Below, piece by piece: positions 1-8,585 of a stretch of 29,541 nt of DNA. The stretch lies in the NCBI GenBank assembly GCA_029834535.1, contig JAQMWT010000631.1, positions 1 through 29,541 on the forward strand, in the 5' to 3' direction. The notes below the pieces were generated by a model. It was not told the DNA's origin. It worked only from the letters and a program-made list of their open reading frames with translations, and searched no databases. Made by a program: the position numbers and the translations under genes. The DNA comes from Chrysophaeum taylorii. Its lineage: Eukaryota > Sar > Pelagophyceae > Pelagomonadales > Pelagomonadaceae. The first letter of the stretch is position 1. Each line of letters starts with the position of its first letter.

Positions 1-2
1 GA

Positions 3-521
3 CGCCCGGAGGAGCCGCTAACCCTGCATCGGGCAATGTCCTACCACACCATGCGCGAGTGGCGCCTCGGCCTCAGCGCGCACCGCCGCCGCTGCACCGA
101 GGCAGCCGCGACCGTCGACGACGCGATTGCCCCTCACGCGCGTACCTACCGCAGAAACCGCAATATCCGACGCGAGCTCGCGAAGCGACCTTTTATGGAG
201 AACTCTGTGCGACCGACGAGCCACCACCGCGCCGACCCCCACGCCCTCATCATGAACGCGTGGGACCCCGTTGCGATCAGGCCTCGGTGCCCCCGCGCCC
301 GCGAGGAGGACGCGGCGGAGCGACGGGCCTTATGGTATGGGTCAGCTACCACCCAAGACGACGACGACGACGACGACGACTACCTTCTCATTCTCGACCG
401 ACGACGAGGAGGTGGCGAAAGAGAAGAGCCTTTTGCGGAAGGACACATTTCCCGCCGCGACGACGACGACCGTCCGGGCGCCTCGCCGTCGTCTGGTTCG
501 GGCATCTTATTCTTCACTTGA
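3..521 (+). CDS. possible 3' end of an unidentified protein
   Basis: An open frame enters from the left edge and runs to a stop at 521; the first ATG in the window is at 36. The first ~100 residues are of mixed composition (Arg/His rich, with stretches such as MREWRLGL and IMNAWDPVAIRP). The rest becomes low complexity, with an Asp run encoded by a GAC microsatellite near 355-382. I do not recognise a family. If real, it would be the C-terminal part of a gene starting outside the window and converging on esterase 1, whose stop is at 574. Alternative frames over the same bases are also open because of the GC-rich composition, so this could be a chance ORF. Confidence 0.25.
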   Translation, partial: RPEEPLTLHRAMSYHTMREWRLGLSAHRRRCTEAAATVDDAIAPHARTYRRNRNIRRELAKRPFMENSVRPTSHHRADPHALIMNAWDPVAIRPRCPRAREEDAAERRALWYGSATTQDDDDDDDDYLLILDRRRGGGEREEPFAEGHISRRDDDDRPGASPSSGSGILFFT

Positions 522-573
522 TCTCGCGAGCGGCATTCTTCTCTCTGGACAACTAGTAAAGACGCAGTGCTAT

Positions 574-1489
574 TTAGCCGTGGGGACGCCGCCTGTGGTT
601 CGTTTGTGTCGCCAGCCAGTCCCAGAGGTCGGCGTCGCGGTACGCCAACTCGAAGCTCGCCTGCGCGGTAAATTATCTCGCGTCGTCGAGGAGGTCTACT
701 CGCGTGACCGGTGAAGTCGGCAAAGGCGGGGTCAACGGGGTTTGGTGCAGCTAGGTACCTCGTGTACCTGATTGGGGCTTTATCTCGGGTTTTGTTGCGT
801 TTGGCTTTTATGGCGGCGACGAGTTCGTCGGAACGCGCGACGGGAACGTGGGCGTCTGTCGCGGCGTGGAAGACCCAGATCGGCACACCCCTCAAGTGCT
901 CTGCGACGATCGGCGGGTGGATGGGCGAAGCCCCGCAGATGGGGACCACGGCGCTCCATAATTCCGGGTGGTGGATCGCGAACAACCACGCGCCGACCGC
1001 GCCGTTCGATTGGCCCGTGAGCACGACGCGCGCCGTGTCGATGCTGTAGTGGTCGACCACCGCATTCACGAGGCTCTTCACTTCCAGGAGGCGGCCGCGA
1101 TTCCAGCCCGATGATGTCGCCGACGAGTCAGACTGCGGCATGACGACGACGAAGTTGAAGTCGTCGGCAAACGTCTCGTTCGCATATCGTGTCCCTCCAA
1201 ACTCCAGAGTCCACGTCTTGGCGGGATTCGCGGCGGTCGACTGGTCGCGCGAGAGGAGCCGTGGCAGCGACTGGGAGTTCATTGCGGTCCAGCCGTTCCC
1301 CGCGGCCCCGTGCAAGAAGACAACGAGTGGCCACTTTTTCTGGGGCGTCCAGATCCGCGGCAAGAACAGCTGCAAGTGGATGGGGGTGCCATAGCCCCGC
1401 CACCGCATCCGCGTACGTTCGCCGAGCACGGAAGGGATGTCGCCAAGATCGACCGGCACAGCGGCCACCAAGGCGATGTGTACAAACAT
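574..1489 (-). CDS. secreted alpha/beta-hydrolase esterase, paralogue 1 (one intron)
   Basis: Predicted serine esterase of the alpha/beta-hydrolase fold (PHB-depolymerase/feruloyl-esterase-like). The substrate is unknown. Exon 1 is 1489..704 and exon 2 is 660..574, giving 290 residues. The start ATG at 1489 opens a short hydrophobic leader (MFVHIALVAAV), suggesting secretion. The oxyanion-side strand reads VVFLHGAAGNG (~57-66). The nucleophile elbow GQSNG places Ser161. The acid is probably Asp212 in HAATDAHVPV, and the base is His262 in FTGH. Without splicing, the frame after His262 becomes Arg-rich nonsense. Removing 661-703 restores ASFELAYRDADLWDWLA, which matches the C-terminal helix of the intact paralogue at 12227-13183 (ASYDLAFRDARLYAWLLA). 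It is divergent from the GT25-like gene, with 212 nt between the ATGs. Fold and triad are well supported; the exact enzyme class is not. Confidence 0.82.
661..703 (-). other. 43-nt GC-AG intron in esterase 1
   Basis: Read on the minus strand, the interval starts GCGAGT and ends GCGCAG, i.e. a GC-AG intron. It lies in phase 0 directly after the codon of the catalytic His262. Its 43 nt is not a multiple of three, so retention breaks the frame. Removing it restores homology to the intronless paralogue to the last residues (RRRPHG versus RRRPHSGPAS). The first four bases of the intron (GCGA) are repeated as the first four bases of exon 2, so the exact boundary could slide in principle. Only this placement gives a recognisable donor/acceptor pair. 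Confidence 0.75.
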
Positions 1490-1701
1490 CGCACTTGGGT
1501 TCGTGTCAACGCCGAAGGAAAAAACAAAACACTTACCCTACTCGATCGTGTGTTTTCGATGTGAGGAGGACTGGTGCAACGGCACCTCATCGTCCGTCTC
1601 GCAAGGTTACTTACTTCCGGCGTCCGCACTAAGTCTTACCTTACCCCCCCTTGCGCGTTTTGTCTTTTTGTTCCGTTGTTTTTTTCATCGTTGGTCTTCC
1701 G
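1490..1701. promoter_or_regulatory. shared divergent promoter, esterase 1 / GT25-like gene
   Basis: These 212 nt separate the two start codons of a head-to-head pair and must hold both 5' leaders and promoters. On the minus strand there is a donor-like GGTAAGTG, at about 1531-1538, upstream of the esterase ATG. A 5'-UTR intron is therefore possible but not demonstrable. A T-rich tract precedes the GT25 ATG. No TATA element is clear. Confidence 0.4.
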
Positions 1702-2922
1702 ATGGGCCTCGTTGCGGCGCTGGTGAGCGCGGCGCAAGTGGTGCCGCACTACTACGTGAGCACCGATTGGGACCCTGTGCGCGCGGTCCACATAAGCGCT
1801 CACGTTGCCAAGTTATCCGCCGCAGCTCACCAAACTGCGGCGCGGTGTCAAGGAAAAAATAATTGCTGGAACAAAGTCATCGAGTCTCGGAAGATTCGCG
1901 CGACCGACGTCGAGACCGCGGCCTCGGTGCTGCGGGCGCGGAACCTTGGCGGGCACGGGTGGCGGCGAGTGCACTCGCAGCTGGTGACACCCTTCCCAAA
2001 CATGCTCGGACGGAGATCTTCCCCGCAGAATGCGACGTTGGAAGATGCTAAGGAAGGCCTTAATCTGACGCTCGCCGAGGTCGCATGCACGTTATCGCAC
2101 GTCGAGACGATACGAAGCTCGTACGACGCAGGCGACGAGGTCGCATTGGTGACGGAGGATGACGTCACGTTCGAACGTTTCGACTTTGAGCTCTTCAACG
2201 TCTTCGTCGAGGCCATGCTTCACTCGAGGGGGATGGGTGTGGTGGTCCAGCTGTACACGATGGGCAGTTCGTGGACGCGCCGCGGCCTTCTCGCGCTCGA
2301 ACCGCGACACCTTGTCCGGGGCTACGGCTACGGGACCATGGCGTACGTTTTGAACCGAGCCTGCATGCGACGCATCCTCGAAACATTCGACTATAGCCCA
2401 ACCAACTTTACCGAGGCCGATTCGCTCGTCTACCTTACGTGTAAGCCGTACATGACATCAAGGCCGCTCGTGACGCACGATGGCGCGAACTCGACAATCC
2501 ACGGCCCGACGCAGGTCAAGCATCACACCATGGCCGACAAGGCCGAACACGAGTTTGAGGCCGCCATTGCCCTCGACCGTGGCCTCGCTCTGATCAAGAA
2601 ACGCGACCTCTGCGCTGTCGGGGCACGCCGCTTTGCCGACTACGAAACGGCGAGGCGCCGAGACACCTTCCAGCGAAAGGTCTACTGCCTCCTCGCCGCC
2701 TCCCTTGCCTCGAACAACGAAACCGCGACCGCCACCGGGGGGGGGGCTTCGCGCAGTCCGCGCTCTCTACAGGACGCCTCTTTCTCATGTGGCGGTGACC
2801 ACCCGGTGTTAATGCAGAGAAGACAGGCCCTAACCGGCCAGTTCCTCGCCCCTTGTCCGGCGACGCATGCCCGCCAAAACGCATCTAGTTTCCAGCAGCC
2901 GCCGCTAGGTCGGCGGAGGTAG
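1702..2922 (+). CDS. GT25-like glycosyltransferase, secretory pathway
   Basis: Predicted 406-residue glycosyltransferase of the GT25 type (LPS-glycosyltransferase / collagen-galactosyltransferase-like). It would act in the ER or Golgi on an unknown acceptor. The first ATG is at 1702 and gives a leader MGLVAALVSAAQVV; an upstream TTG in the same frame only extends the hydrophobic stretch. Family signatures seen are LAEVACTLSHVETI (~125-138), the acidic metal-binding EDD at 152-154 in LVTEDDVTFE, and GYGTMAYVLNRACMRRIL (~209-226), typical of the GT25 C-terminal half. The catalytic region ends near residue 330. The remaining ~75 residues are low complexity and begin at a run of ten G (2737-2746), so the C-terminus depends on the accuracy of that homopolymer. 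The family is inferred from motifs only. Confidence 0.72.
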   Translation: MGLVAALVSAAQVVPHYYVSTDWDPVRAVHISAHVAKLSAAAHQTAARCQGKNNCWNKVIESRKIRATDVETAASVLRARNLGGHGWRRVHSQLVTPFPNMLGRRSSPQNATLEDAKEGLNLTLAEVACTLSHVETIRSSYDAGDEVALVTEDDVTFERFDFELFNVFVEAMLHSRGMGVVVQLYTMGSSWTRRGLLALEPRHLVRGYGYGTMAYVLNRACMRRILETFDYSPTNFTEADSLVYLTCKPYMTSRPLVTHDGANSTIHGPTQVKHHTMADKAEHEFEAAIALDRGLALIKKRDLCAVGARRFADYETARRRDTFQRKVYCLLAASLASNNETATATGGGASRSPRSLQDASFSCGGDHPVLMQRRQALTGQFLAPCPATHARQNASSFQQPPLGRRR

Positions 2923-3442
2923 CACCATTCTACGGTACCGCCCACGTTCCTTCCACCGTGGCGCGCCCCCCCCAGGAGGTGTGCTGGGTCAGCAATAACT
3001 ATCGGCGTGTAACACTGACACCAGCGTGTCCTCCTCCGAGCAGAAGGTCGACATGCCGCGCCTGATTCCTTTTTTGCAATAAGCTCACAACCACGTTGTG
3101 ACTACGAATACGCCAGTGTGCTCATTTACACCCTCCGCGGCCGCAGGCAAAAAATAAGCCTGCCGCTCAAAGGGAGGCACGGCGGCTGTAGTTTCGAGCT
3201 GCAGTTAAGTTGTCAGTGCCGGCGCGGCGAGAGAGGAACGTGCTTCGGCGTCGCGCCGCCCGAGCATATTGATATCCTACAGCGACGTAATCAGCGCCAG
3301 CTCGAGTTGCATCTCAGCCTAATGTGATTTTGCCAACGATGTGCAAGAAAGACCGGCGCATTCTCATTGCCCTCAGTGTTGCAAGCGCGGGTCCGATCTC
3401 CAGCACGAGGGTATGCGTCTCTATCGAAGAGAGCGAGCCAGA
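2923..3442. other. intergenic, no recognised gene
   Basis: About 520 nt between the GT25-like gene and the dispersed repeat. It contains a C-run at 2967-2974 and only short ORFs (the longest 69 residues, plus strand, 3118-3327) that match nothing I recognise. Confidence 0.5.
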
Positions 3443-3950
3443 TTAGTGGCCGGCGCAGCAGGGCCTTTGGTTGAAACTACATAACACAGTGTTCAAGTCA
3501 GAAGCGCTTCGAGGTCAAGGTTCGCCTGCGCGGGCCATTGGCATCGCGGGATGCTGGGAGCACCGGGTCGCGCTGATGCACCTCCCAAATCAGGTGCTTC
3601 TCCTGCGGCCGATGCTCCTTCCGACCCCTCTTCACGACGATCGGCAACTCTTTGTCGAAGTGCTCACCCTTCGTTCTCAGCGCACCTCGAGGACGCCCGA
3701 GAGCTCGACCGAACCTGGCCGTCAGTCGGAATCCGCGAGAGGAGTGAAGTCGGCGATGGGCGGCGGGTGGTCTCCCACCTCGCTGGCCGCCGGATGGTTT
3801 GTCTCGTCATCCCGAGCCGCGTGGCGGTCCGCCGTCGCTCGCCACGAAGGCGCGAGCCATGACGCGGTTCATCGCGAGAATAACCGGAAGACGACCGAAA
3901 CCTTCTCTTCGAGAGGGCTAGTTTTTGAACCAAAGGGTTATTGGTTTTAG
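3443..3950. repeat. dispersed repeat R, copy 1
   Basis: This segment recurs in the same orientation at 19661-20370. Both begin TTAGTGGCCGGCG and share long blocks, for example CTGGGAGCACCGGGTC and TTCACGACGATCGGCAACTC. On the minus strand both encode related peptides with the block ELPIVVKRGRK followed by HRP and LIWE, interrupted by stops. Conserved coding blocks broken by stops suggest a decayed transposon ORF. The family is unknown. It abuts the Helitron-derived unit at 3983. Confidence 0.7.
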
Positions 3951-3982
3951 TAACTGGCCGCCTGTACGTACTCGGCTATCCT

Positions 3983-4006
3983 CCTAACTACTAATCGACA
4001 GATGTT

Positions 4007-4041
<35 letters not shown>

Positions 4042-5084
4042 TTGTCCCTCGATTTAGGGTAAGGATCAGGTAGGCGCGAGAGTAAGGATCAGGTAGGTGC
4101 GAGAGCCAGACAGTGATCCTCCAAGCCGTCTACGGCGACCTCGCAGACTATTTCCACGAGCCGCGGCGGCTCTTTCAGCGCGCCATTCTCACGCCCCGTC
4201 GAAACGATGTTGTCGATGCTGACAACGCCGCGCGCATGACCGCGGCCTTTATTTTCCCGGAGACGAGGCGTCGGAGTTCTTTTCGGCTGACTAGGCTGGG
4301 TCGGAAGACGACGCCTCGCTCTTTACTGTAGAGTTTTCAACTCCCTGACAACCAACGGCATGCTGACTTCGATCGCGAGCTTGATGTCTTCGCAACCTCG
4401 ACCCGTCGCACGGCCACTGCAACGGTACCAGATACGTGATCGATCGTGTCGTTGTCACCGAGGCTCCTCCAACCTGTATCGCTTAAGGCCCGCCTACGCC
4501 AAACGATCAACAAGAGCCAGGGCCAGACGCCCGCGAGGTCGGCGTCCTCTTTCCCAAGCCCGTCTTCTGCCACGTCCAGCTCTACGTGGCTCTCTGTCGA
4601 TCGGCAACCCCGAGGATACCCTCTTCTGGGTCGACGACTCCACCCTACCCCACACCTGCTGCGCAATACCGATAAGCCCCCTCCCGGCGTCTACACGCGC
4701 ACTATAGGTTAACTTACTGGGACCAGGTGAACTTACTGGAACCAGGTGAACTTACTGGGGTTAGAGATTGGGACTAGGTGAACTAAGTGACCAGGTGAAC
4801 TTACTGAGACCAAGTGCGAACTTACTGGGGCTTTTAGAGTAAACTCAAAGCTTAGCGGCGTGTGCGGATCAAAGCAGCTTAGATTGGCAGGGGTGAGAGC
4901 GACGAGCTCAAAGGAGAGTGGGGTGAGTGGGTGTGGGTTTACGCCGAACTTACTGGGGTTAGAGATTGGGTTTACGCCGAATTTACTGGGGTTAGAGATT
5001 GGGACTAGGTGAACTTAACGGGACCAGGTGAACAGGCGAACTTACTGGGGTTAGAGATAGGTGAACTTACTGGCCTGCACTTGT
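3983..5084 (+). mobile_element. Helitron-derived repeat unit, isolated forward copy
   Basis: This unit has the same architecture as the array on the right but in opposite orientation. It has a leader CCTAACTACTAATCGACAG, a TGTC/TTTG microsatellite (about 4001-4052), a duplicated ~21-nt block around GGATCAGGTAGG, a decayed helicase core (4113-4707), then a minisatellite tail of CCAGGTGAACTTACTGG-type monomers ending GGCCTGCACTTGT. The core encodes blocks typical of the Pif1-like Helitron helicase: LQAVYGDLADYF, RAILTPRRNDVV, HCNGTRY-like and TINKSQGQTP. These lie in different frames. The frame of the first helicase block meets a TAG at 4292-4294, the same stop seen in array copies. It is therefore a non-coding relic. 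Confidence 0.8.
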
Positions 5085-5185
5085 TATATACGTAAATACA
5101 ACTAAAGCTTTTCCGCGGTTTTATTTGGTGGCCAATCTTTAGGTAGACAGGAGAGCATAGGTGATCCTCGACCAACGTCGGAACG

Positions 5186-5944
5186 ATGAGCGAATTCTTG
5201 TCCACGAGGTCGGAGGTGGCGTTGCTCGTAGCTTTCTTGAGCTTCCTAACCTTCGCTATCATGGAGCTGTTGTACGCGTTCATATCCAACTCGCTCGCTT
5301 TACTTGGTGACGCGAGCGCAATGCTTGTGGACGCCTGCACTTATCTCGGGAACTTCATCGCGATCCGGCAGGCAAAGAAGGATGGCTCGAGCTGGCTTAC
5401 GACAGCAGGCCCGTGCTTGTCGGCTATCGCGCTCACGGGCGTTATGATCTACGTTCTCTACGACGCTATCGACGAGCTCTTATCATCGGGAGGCGGCGGG
5501 GTAAAGCTGCGCATCGTCCTCATCTTCGGGCTATCAAACCTTTTGCTCGACGTTGTTAATCTCGTGCTCTTCTTCGCGTTTCCCGAAGCCTTCAAGGCGA
5601 TTCTCACGTTCACCGACCCAGAGGTTCTCGAGAAGGAAGGGGGGTTAAACGTGAGGAGCGCGTTAACGCATGTGCTCGCCGATACTTATCGCAGCATCGC
5701 CGTGGTCGCCTCCGCTTCTATCTCAATGATCGACAAAAATATCTCCAGCAGCAAGTCCGACGCCGTTGCCGCCATGGCCGTCGAACTTCCCATTCTTGTC
5801 ATGTGCATCCAGATGCTGATGGCAGTCGCCAATCGCGTCTTTGCAGATGAGTCCAAGCCGACGGCCTTTCTCGACGAGCCGCACACCCCCGGCGGCGTCC
5901 GCACGGAAAAGCCGGCTGAGTCTGACGCGGCGGCTGTGGTCTAG
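5186..5944 (+). CDS. CDF-like cation transporter family protein, short and lacking one site-A ligand
   Basis: A 252-residue polytopic membrane protein resembling the cation diffusion facilitator (zinc/manganese exporter) family. The ATG at 5186 is the only good start. Hydrophobic segments lie near 11-30, 33-57, 75-95, 108-132, 165-182 and 192-217, i.e. about six. The CDF hallmark ISNSLALLGDASAMLVDA (33-50) is TM2, THVLAD (161-166) is TM5, and SDAVAAMAVELPILV is TM6. In the family the transport site uses HxxxD or DxxxD in TM2 and HxxxD in TM5. Here TM5 has His162/Asp166, but TM2 reads Ala45/Asp49. The cytoplasmic C-terminal domain of typical CDFs is reduced to a ~35-residue tail. It may be a modified transporter, a heteromeric subunit or a pseudo-transporter. 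It is convergent with the SET gene. Confidence 0.75.
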   Translation: MSEFLSTRSEVALLVAFLSFLTFAIMELLYAFISNSLALLGDASAMLVDACTYLGNFIAIRQAKKDGSSWLTTAGPCLSAIALTGVMIYVLYDAIDELLSSGGGGVKLRIVLIFGLSNLLLDVVNLVLFFAFPEAFKAILTFTDPEVLEKEGGLNVRSALTHVLADTYRSIAVVASASISMIDKNISSSKSDAVAAMAVELPILVMCIQMLMAVANRVFADESKPTAFLDEPHTPGGVRTEKPAESDAAAVV

Positions 5945-6872
5945 CGCATATGGTAATATTATCGTAAACAAGTATAAATAGTGATATCACCTCGCGCCAG
6001 CCCGTCTCGCGCGACATAATCGCGACGTGACACGTCTCGACAGGCAGGCGAATAAATAGCGCACTTCATTTAGTTTTAATTGGGGGTGTGCTTTAATGCC
6101 CAGGCCATGGACCTTGCCTAGGTGGTAATATATATCGTCTGTATGATCGGCGAAGTCCTCGACGCAGGTGCTGCGCAGGACCAAGATAATCGAGAAAGGC
6201 AAGAGTACACCAGCGTCGCGCCGCGCGGAAGATTCGGCTCGATACCCTTGATCGATCAGGTGGTGTATGCCGTCGCCGTGGTGTTATATACTAAGGCCGA
6301 GATGGTCCTCGCATGAGAGCGATCGACAGTATTCTCTTACCCACAGGATTTTCTTCTGCACGTGGGGAGCTGGGGGGGGGGGGATTGCGCCGCAGAGAGT
6401 CCGTCCGTCTGTCCGTCCGTCCGCCCGTCCGTCCGTCCGTCGCAATTCCAACACGTTCTTTTGGTCCACCTCGCTGTGTGGTGGTAGCTCATAGTAGTGG
6501 TCGACCTTAATCGAGCAGTCTCCTTCCTGCCTCACAACCTCGAAACACACTTCCTCTTTCCGATCTTCCGATGCTTCTACCAGACACCCAAACGCCCACT
6601 GCCAAAACCAAACGTCCACGGCCAAGTCGGCGGCGGCAACAAGCAAACAAACGCCTCGCGGCATTAACCATACATAGCCTTGTATGAACTGATGTTCCAT
6701 CAGAGAGAGGGCATCTCACCAACCCGGGACGCACGCACTCCGCCGATCGCCCTTGGAAACGGCGCCTTCGCCGCCTTTTAATTAATGTCGTCGTTCTGCC
6801 AAGGAGCTTAACCTGCCAAGGAGCTTAACGCCTTATGGTGGGGCCGAGCTTTATTTTACCAGTCCGGCGCGC
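5945..6872. other. long 3' intergenic region between convergent genes
   Basis: About 930 nt between the CDF-like and SET stop codons. It holds a GTCC/GTCT tetranucleotide microsatellite (about 6401-6441), a G-run near 6372-6382, a perfect tandem duplication of a 17-mer (CTGCCAAGGAGCTTAAC, 6796-6812 and 6813-6829) and a short palindrome GTGATATCAC near 5982. The longest ORF (6700..6284, minus, 138 residues) contains a (GRTD)-type repeat from the microsatellite and matches nothing I recognise. Confidence 0.5.
6284..6700 (-). CDS. doubtful ORF, unknown
   Basis: An ATG-initiated frame of 138 residues with a hydrophobic stretch near residues 16-40 (CLLVAAADLAVDVWFWQWAFG) and a repeat GRTDGRADGRTDGR produced by the GTCC microsatellite. 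No family is recognised, and there is no duplicate elsewhere in the window to support selection. It is most likely chance, but it is the only sizeable ORF in this gap. Confidence 0.15.
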   Translation of the reverse strand: MEHQFIQGYVWLMPRGVCLLVAAADLAVDVWFWQWAFGCLVEASEDRKEEVCFEVVRQEGDCSIKVDHYYELPPHSEVDQKNVLELRRTDGRADGRTDGRTLCGAIPPPPAPHVQKKILWVREYCRSLSCEDHLGLSI

Positions 6873-8177
6873 TCACGACGTTCCATAAGAAGGAGAAGAA
6901 GCGGCGGCAGCACCAGACGGGTTGTAGGCGACGAACCAGTCGACGAGCGCGCGCAGTGCTCGTCGCTCTCCGAGGACGGTCGCGGCGGCGAGGTCGGCAC
7001 GCCGTCGGCTGGCAGAAACGACTGCGGCTCGTCTACGACGGGGCTCTTCGGCGTCGAGAGCCTGGAGTTTGCGCTTGAGGAGGCCGATGGCACTGTCTCT
7101 CGCGCGGCGCTCGTTGGCGTCGCTCACGGGATAGCCGAGGTACCAGGGCGAGGCGTCGGCAGCGTCGGCGGTCGCGGCGAGCTCGTCCTCCGTCATAGCA
7201 GCCAACCGGAAACCAACAAGGGCGGCTCGGGCAGCGCGCGGGACGTCGTCGTCGCCGGCGACAACGACGCGGCCCGCGCCCGGAGCGCCCGCATCCATGA
7301 GCGCAATTTTGGCATCGGCGTAGGCGTCGCGGGTACGGAGGGCCTCGACGCAGTCGACCGAGCACGCGGCGACAACCTCGTCTGGTAGCCACCCGAAGGC
7401 CTGGAGCATCTTGAGGCCGTCCATGGTGCCGCCACCCGAGTAGGTCGCGTACACCTGCTCGCCGCGCGACACGTCGCGCCGGGCGACGAGCCTGACGGCG
7501 TCGTCGCAAAAGTCGACCTCGGCCGACGGACGATCGGCGTGATTGACGAGGTCAACGAATGGCACGACAGCGTAGTCGAATCTTGGAACGTTGTAGCCGC
7601 GGCTCATCACGAGGGTCTGCGCGAGGCACCAGACAGTCCAGTCGTACGGCGGCTCGCCGCGCGTCGCGCGCCTGGCGTTGGCCTCGTCGAACTCGACCTG
7701 CCATCTGTCGAGAATCTCGCGCCGTGACCGGCCCGACTGCGACCCCGCGAGAAGCTCGGCGCCATCAGGCCACAACGCCGGCACGTCGCTGAGGTCCTCC
7801 ATCGTCGGCAGCGACGCAAAGAATGGCACGAAAGCCGAACCCTCTCCTAGCGCCAGCTCGTCGCACACTCGACACGCGACTGCCCCCGCCGCTGTCAACC
7901 CCGCCGCGCTCCCGACCGTCTGCCTGAGCCACGCTGGCCCGTCCGCCGCGGCCAGGCACACGTGCCGCGGCGTCCTCACCAACACCTCGCCGGCGCGCAC
8001 GTCCCGTGTTGCAACCAGCCCGATCCCCTCGTTCAGGATCTCGGCAGCGGCGACGAGCTCGTGAGACCCGCCAACCTCGACAAACCACTCCTCCATCCGT
8101 GCCACGGCATCGACGCGACTCATCCTCGTCGTCGTCGCCAGGGCGCTGGCGCCAGCAACCAGCAAGAGGCAATGCAT
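6873..8177 (-). CDS. SET-domain protein lysine methyltransferase (Rubisco-LSMT/SETD3 type)
   Basis: A predicted 434-residue S-adenosylmethionine-dependent protein methyltransferase of the split-SET class that includes Rubisco large-subunit methyltransferase and SETD3. Start ATG at 8177; an upstream non-ATG extension is rejected. SET hallmarks are GIGLVATRDVRAGEVLV (51-67), the insert region, MSRGYNVP and VPFVDLVNHA (205-214, the NH box), GEQVYATYSGG (239-249, the catalytic Tyr region) and GLKMLQAFGW. A helical C-terminal half (about 270-434) fits the LSMT substrate-binding domain. The N-terminus MHCLLLVAGASALATTT is signal-peptide-like. ASALA resembles the ASAFA cleavage motif of stramenopile plastid proteins but lacks the Phe, so plastid targeting is only a possibility. 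Its 5' end was duplicated (see 9572-9639). Confidence 0.85.
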   Translation of the reverse strand: MHCLLLVAGASALATTTRMSRVDAVARMEEWFVEVGGSHELVAAAEILNEGIGLVATRDVRAGEVLVRTPRHVCLAAADGPAWLRQTVGSAAGLTAAGAVACRVCDELALGEGSAFVPFFASLPTMEDLSDVPALWPDGAELLAGSQSGRSRREILDRWQVEFDEANARRATRGEPPYDWTVWCLAQTLVMSRGYNVPRFDYAVVPFVDLVNHADRPSAEVDFCDDAVRLVARRDVSRGEQVYATYSGGGTMDGLKMLQAFGWLPDEVVAACSVDCVEALRTRDAYADAKIALMDAGAPGAGRVVVAGDDDVPRAARAALVGFRLAAMTEDELAATADAADASPWYLGYPVSDANERRARDSAIGLLKRKLQALDAEEPRRRRAAVVSASRRRADLAAATVLGERRALRALVDWFVAYNPSGAAAASSPSYGTS

Positions 8178-8585
8178 CTTCCGCGGCCGTTTAACGGAAT
8201 CGCGAGTCGACTTTTTTGTACGAACCAGGACAACCAGACCGAACTCAAATAACTCGGGTGCCCAAACCTCGGCCAAACCTCGCTTTTCCTATACACCAAC
8301 GCGAGCGTGCCTCTCTTTCGTACATGGACGCGGCGCCGTCTCGTTCTCATAACGACGCGAGACGGTGGCAAGTATCTTGGTGTTGCTCGGGGAGTATGGT
8401 ATTCGAAAAAGACTCTTAATATGAACCGTTACATCGTGCGCGCAAAATCTAAACAGCCCGCTGACCAGCCCCAAGTTGGAGGATTAGGCAGCGAGGAAGT
8501 GGAGACAGGGAGGAGGAGGAGGCGGGGCACGAGTATGCTCGGTCCCCCAAAGCGGTGGTCGGTACGTCGTGCCGAAAAAAAAATC
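8178..8585. other. SET 5' leader and HSP20-A 3' flank
   Basis: About 410 nt between the SET start and the HSP20-A stop. No gene is seen. It holds the SET promoter and the HSP20-A 3' UTR. It aligns in patches with 9640-10055 (for example GTTGCTGGGGAG-like and AGCAGCGAGG-like blocks), showing it belongs to the duplicated block but has diverged far more than the HSP20 coding parts. Confidence 0.55.

Noticed and set aside
380..573. Unspliced 3' extension of esterase 1
   Set aside because: The reading frame after the catalytic His is nonsense compared with the paralogue; the spliced form ends at 574.
4001..4052. Telomere-like or centromeric simple repeat
   Set aside because: The TGTC/TTTG run is short, variable between units and always embedded in the same Helitron-derived unit.
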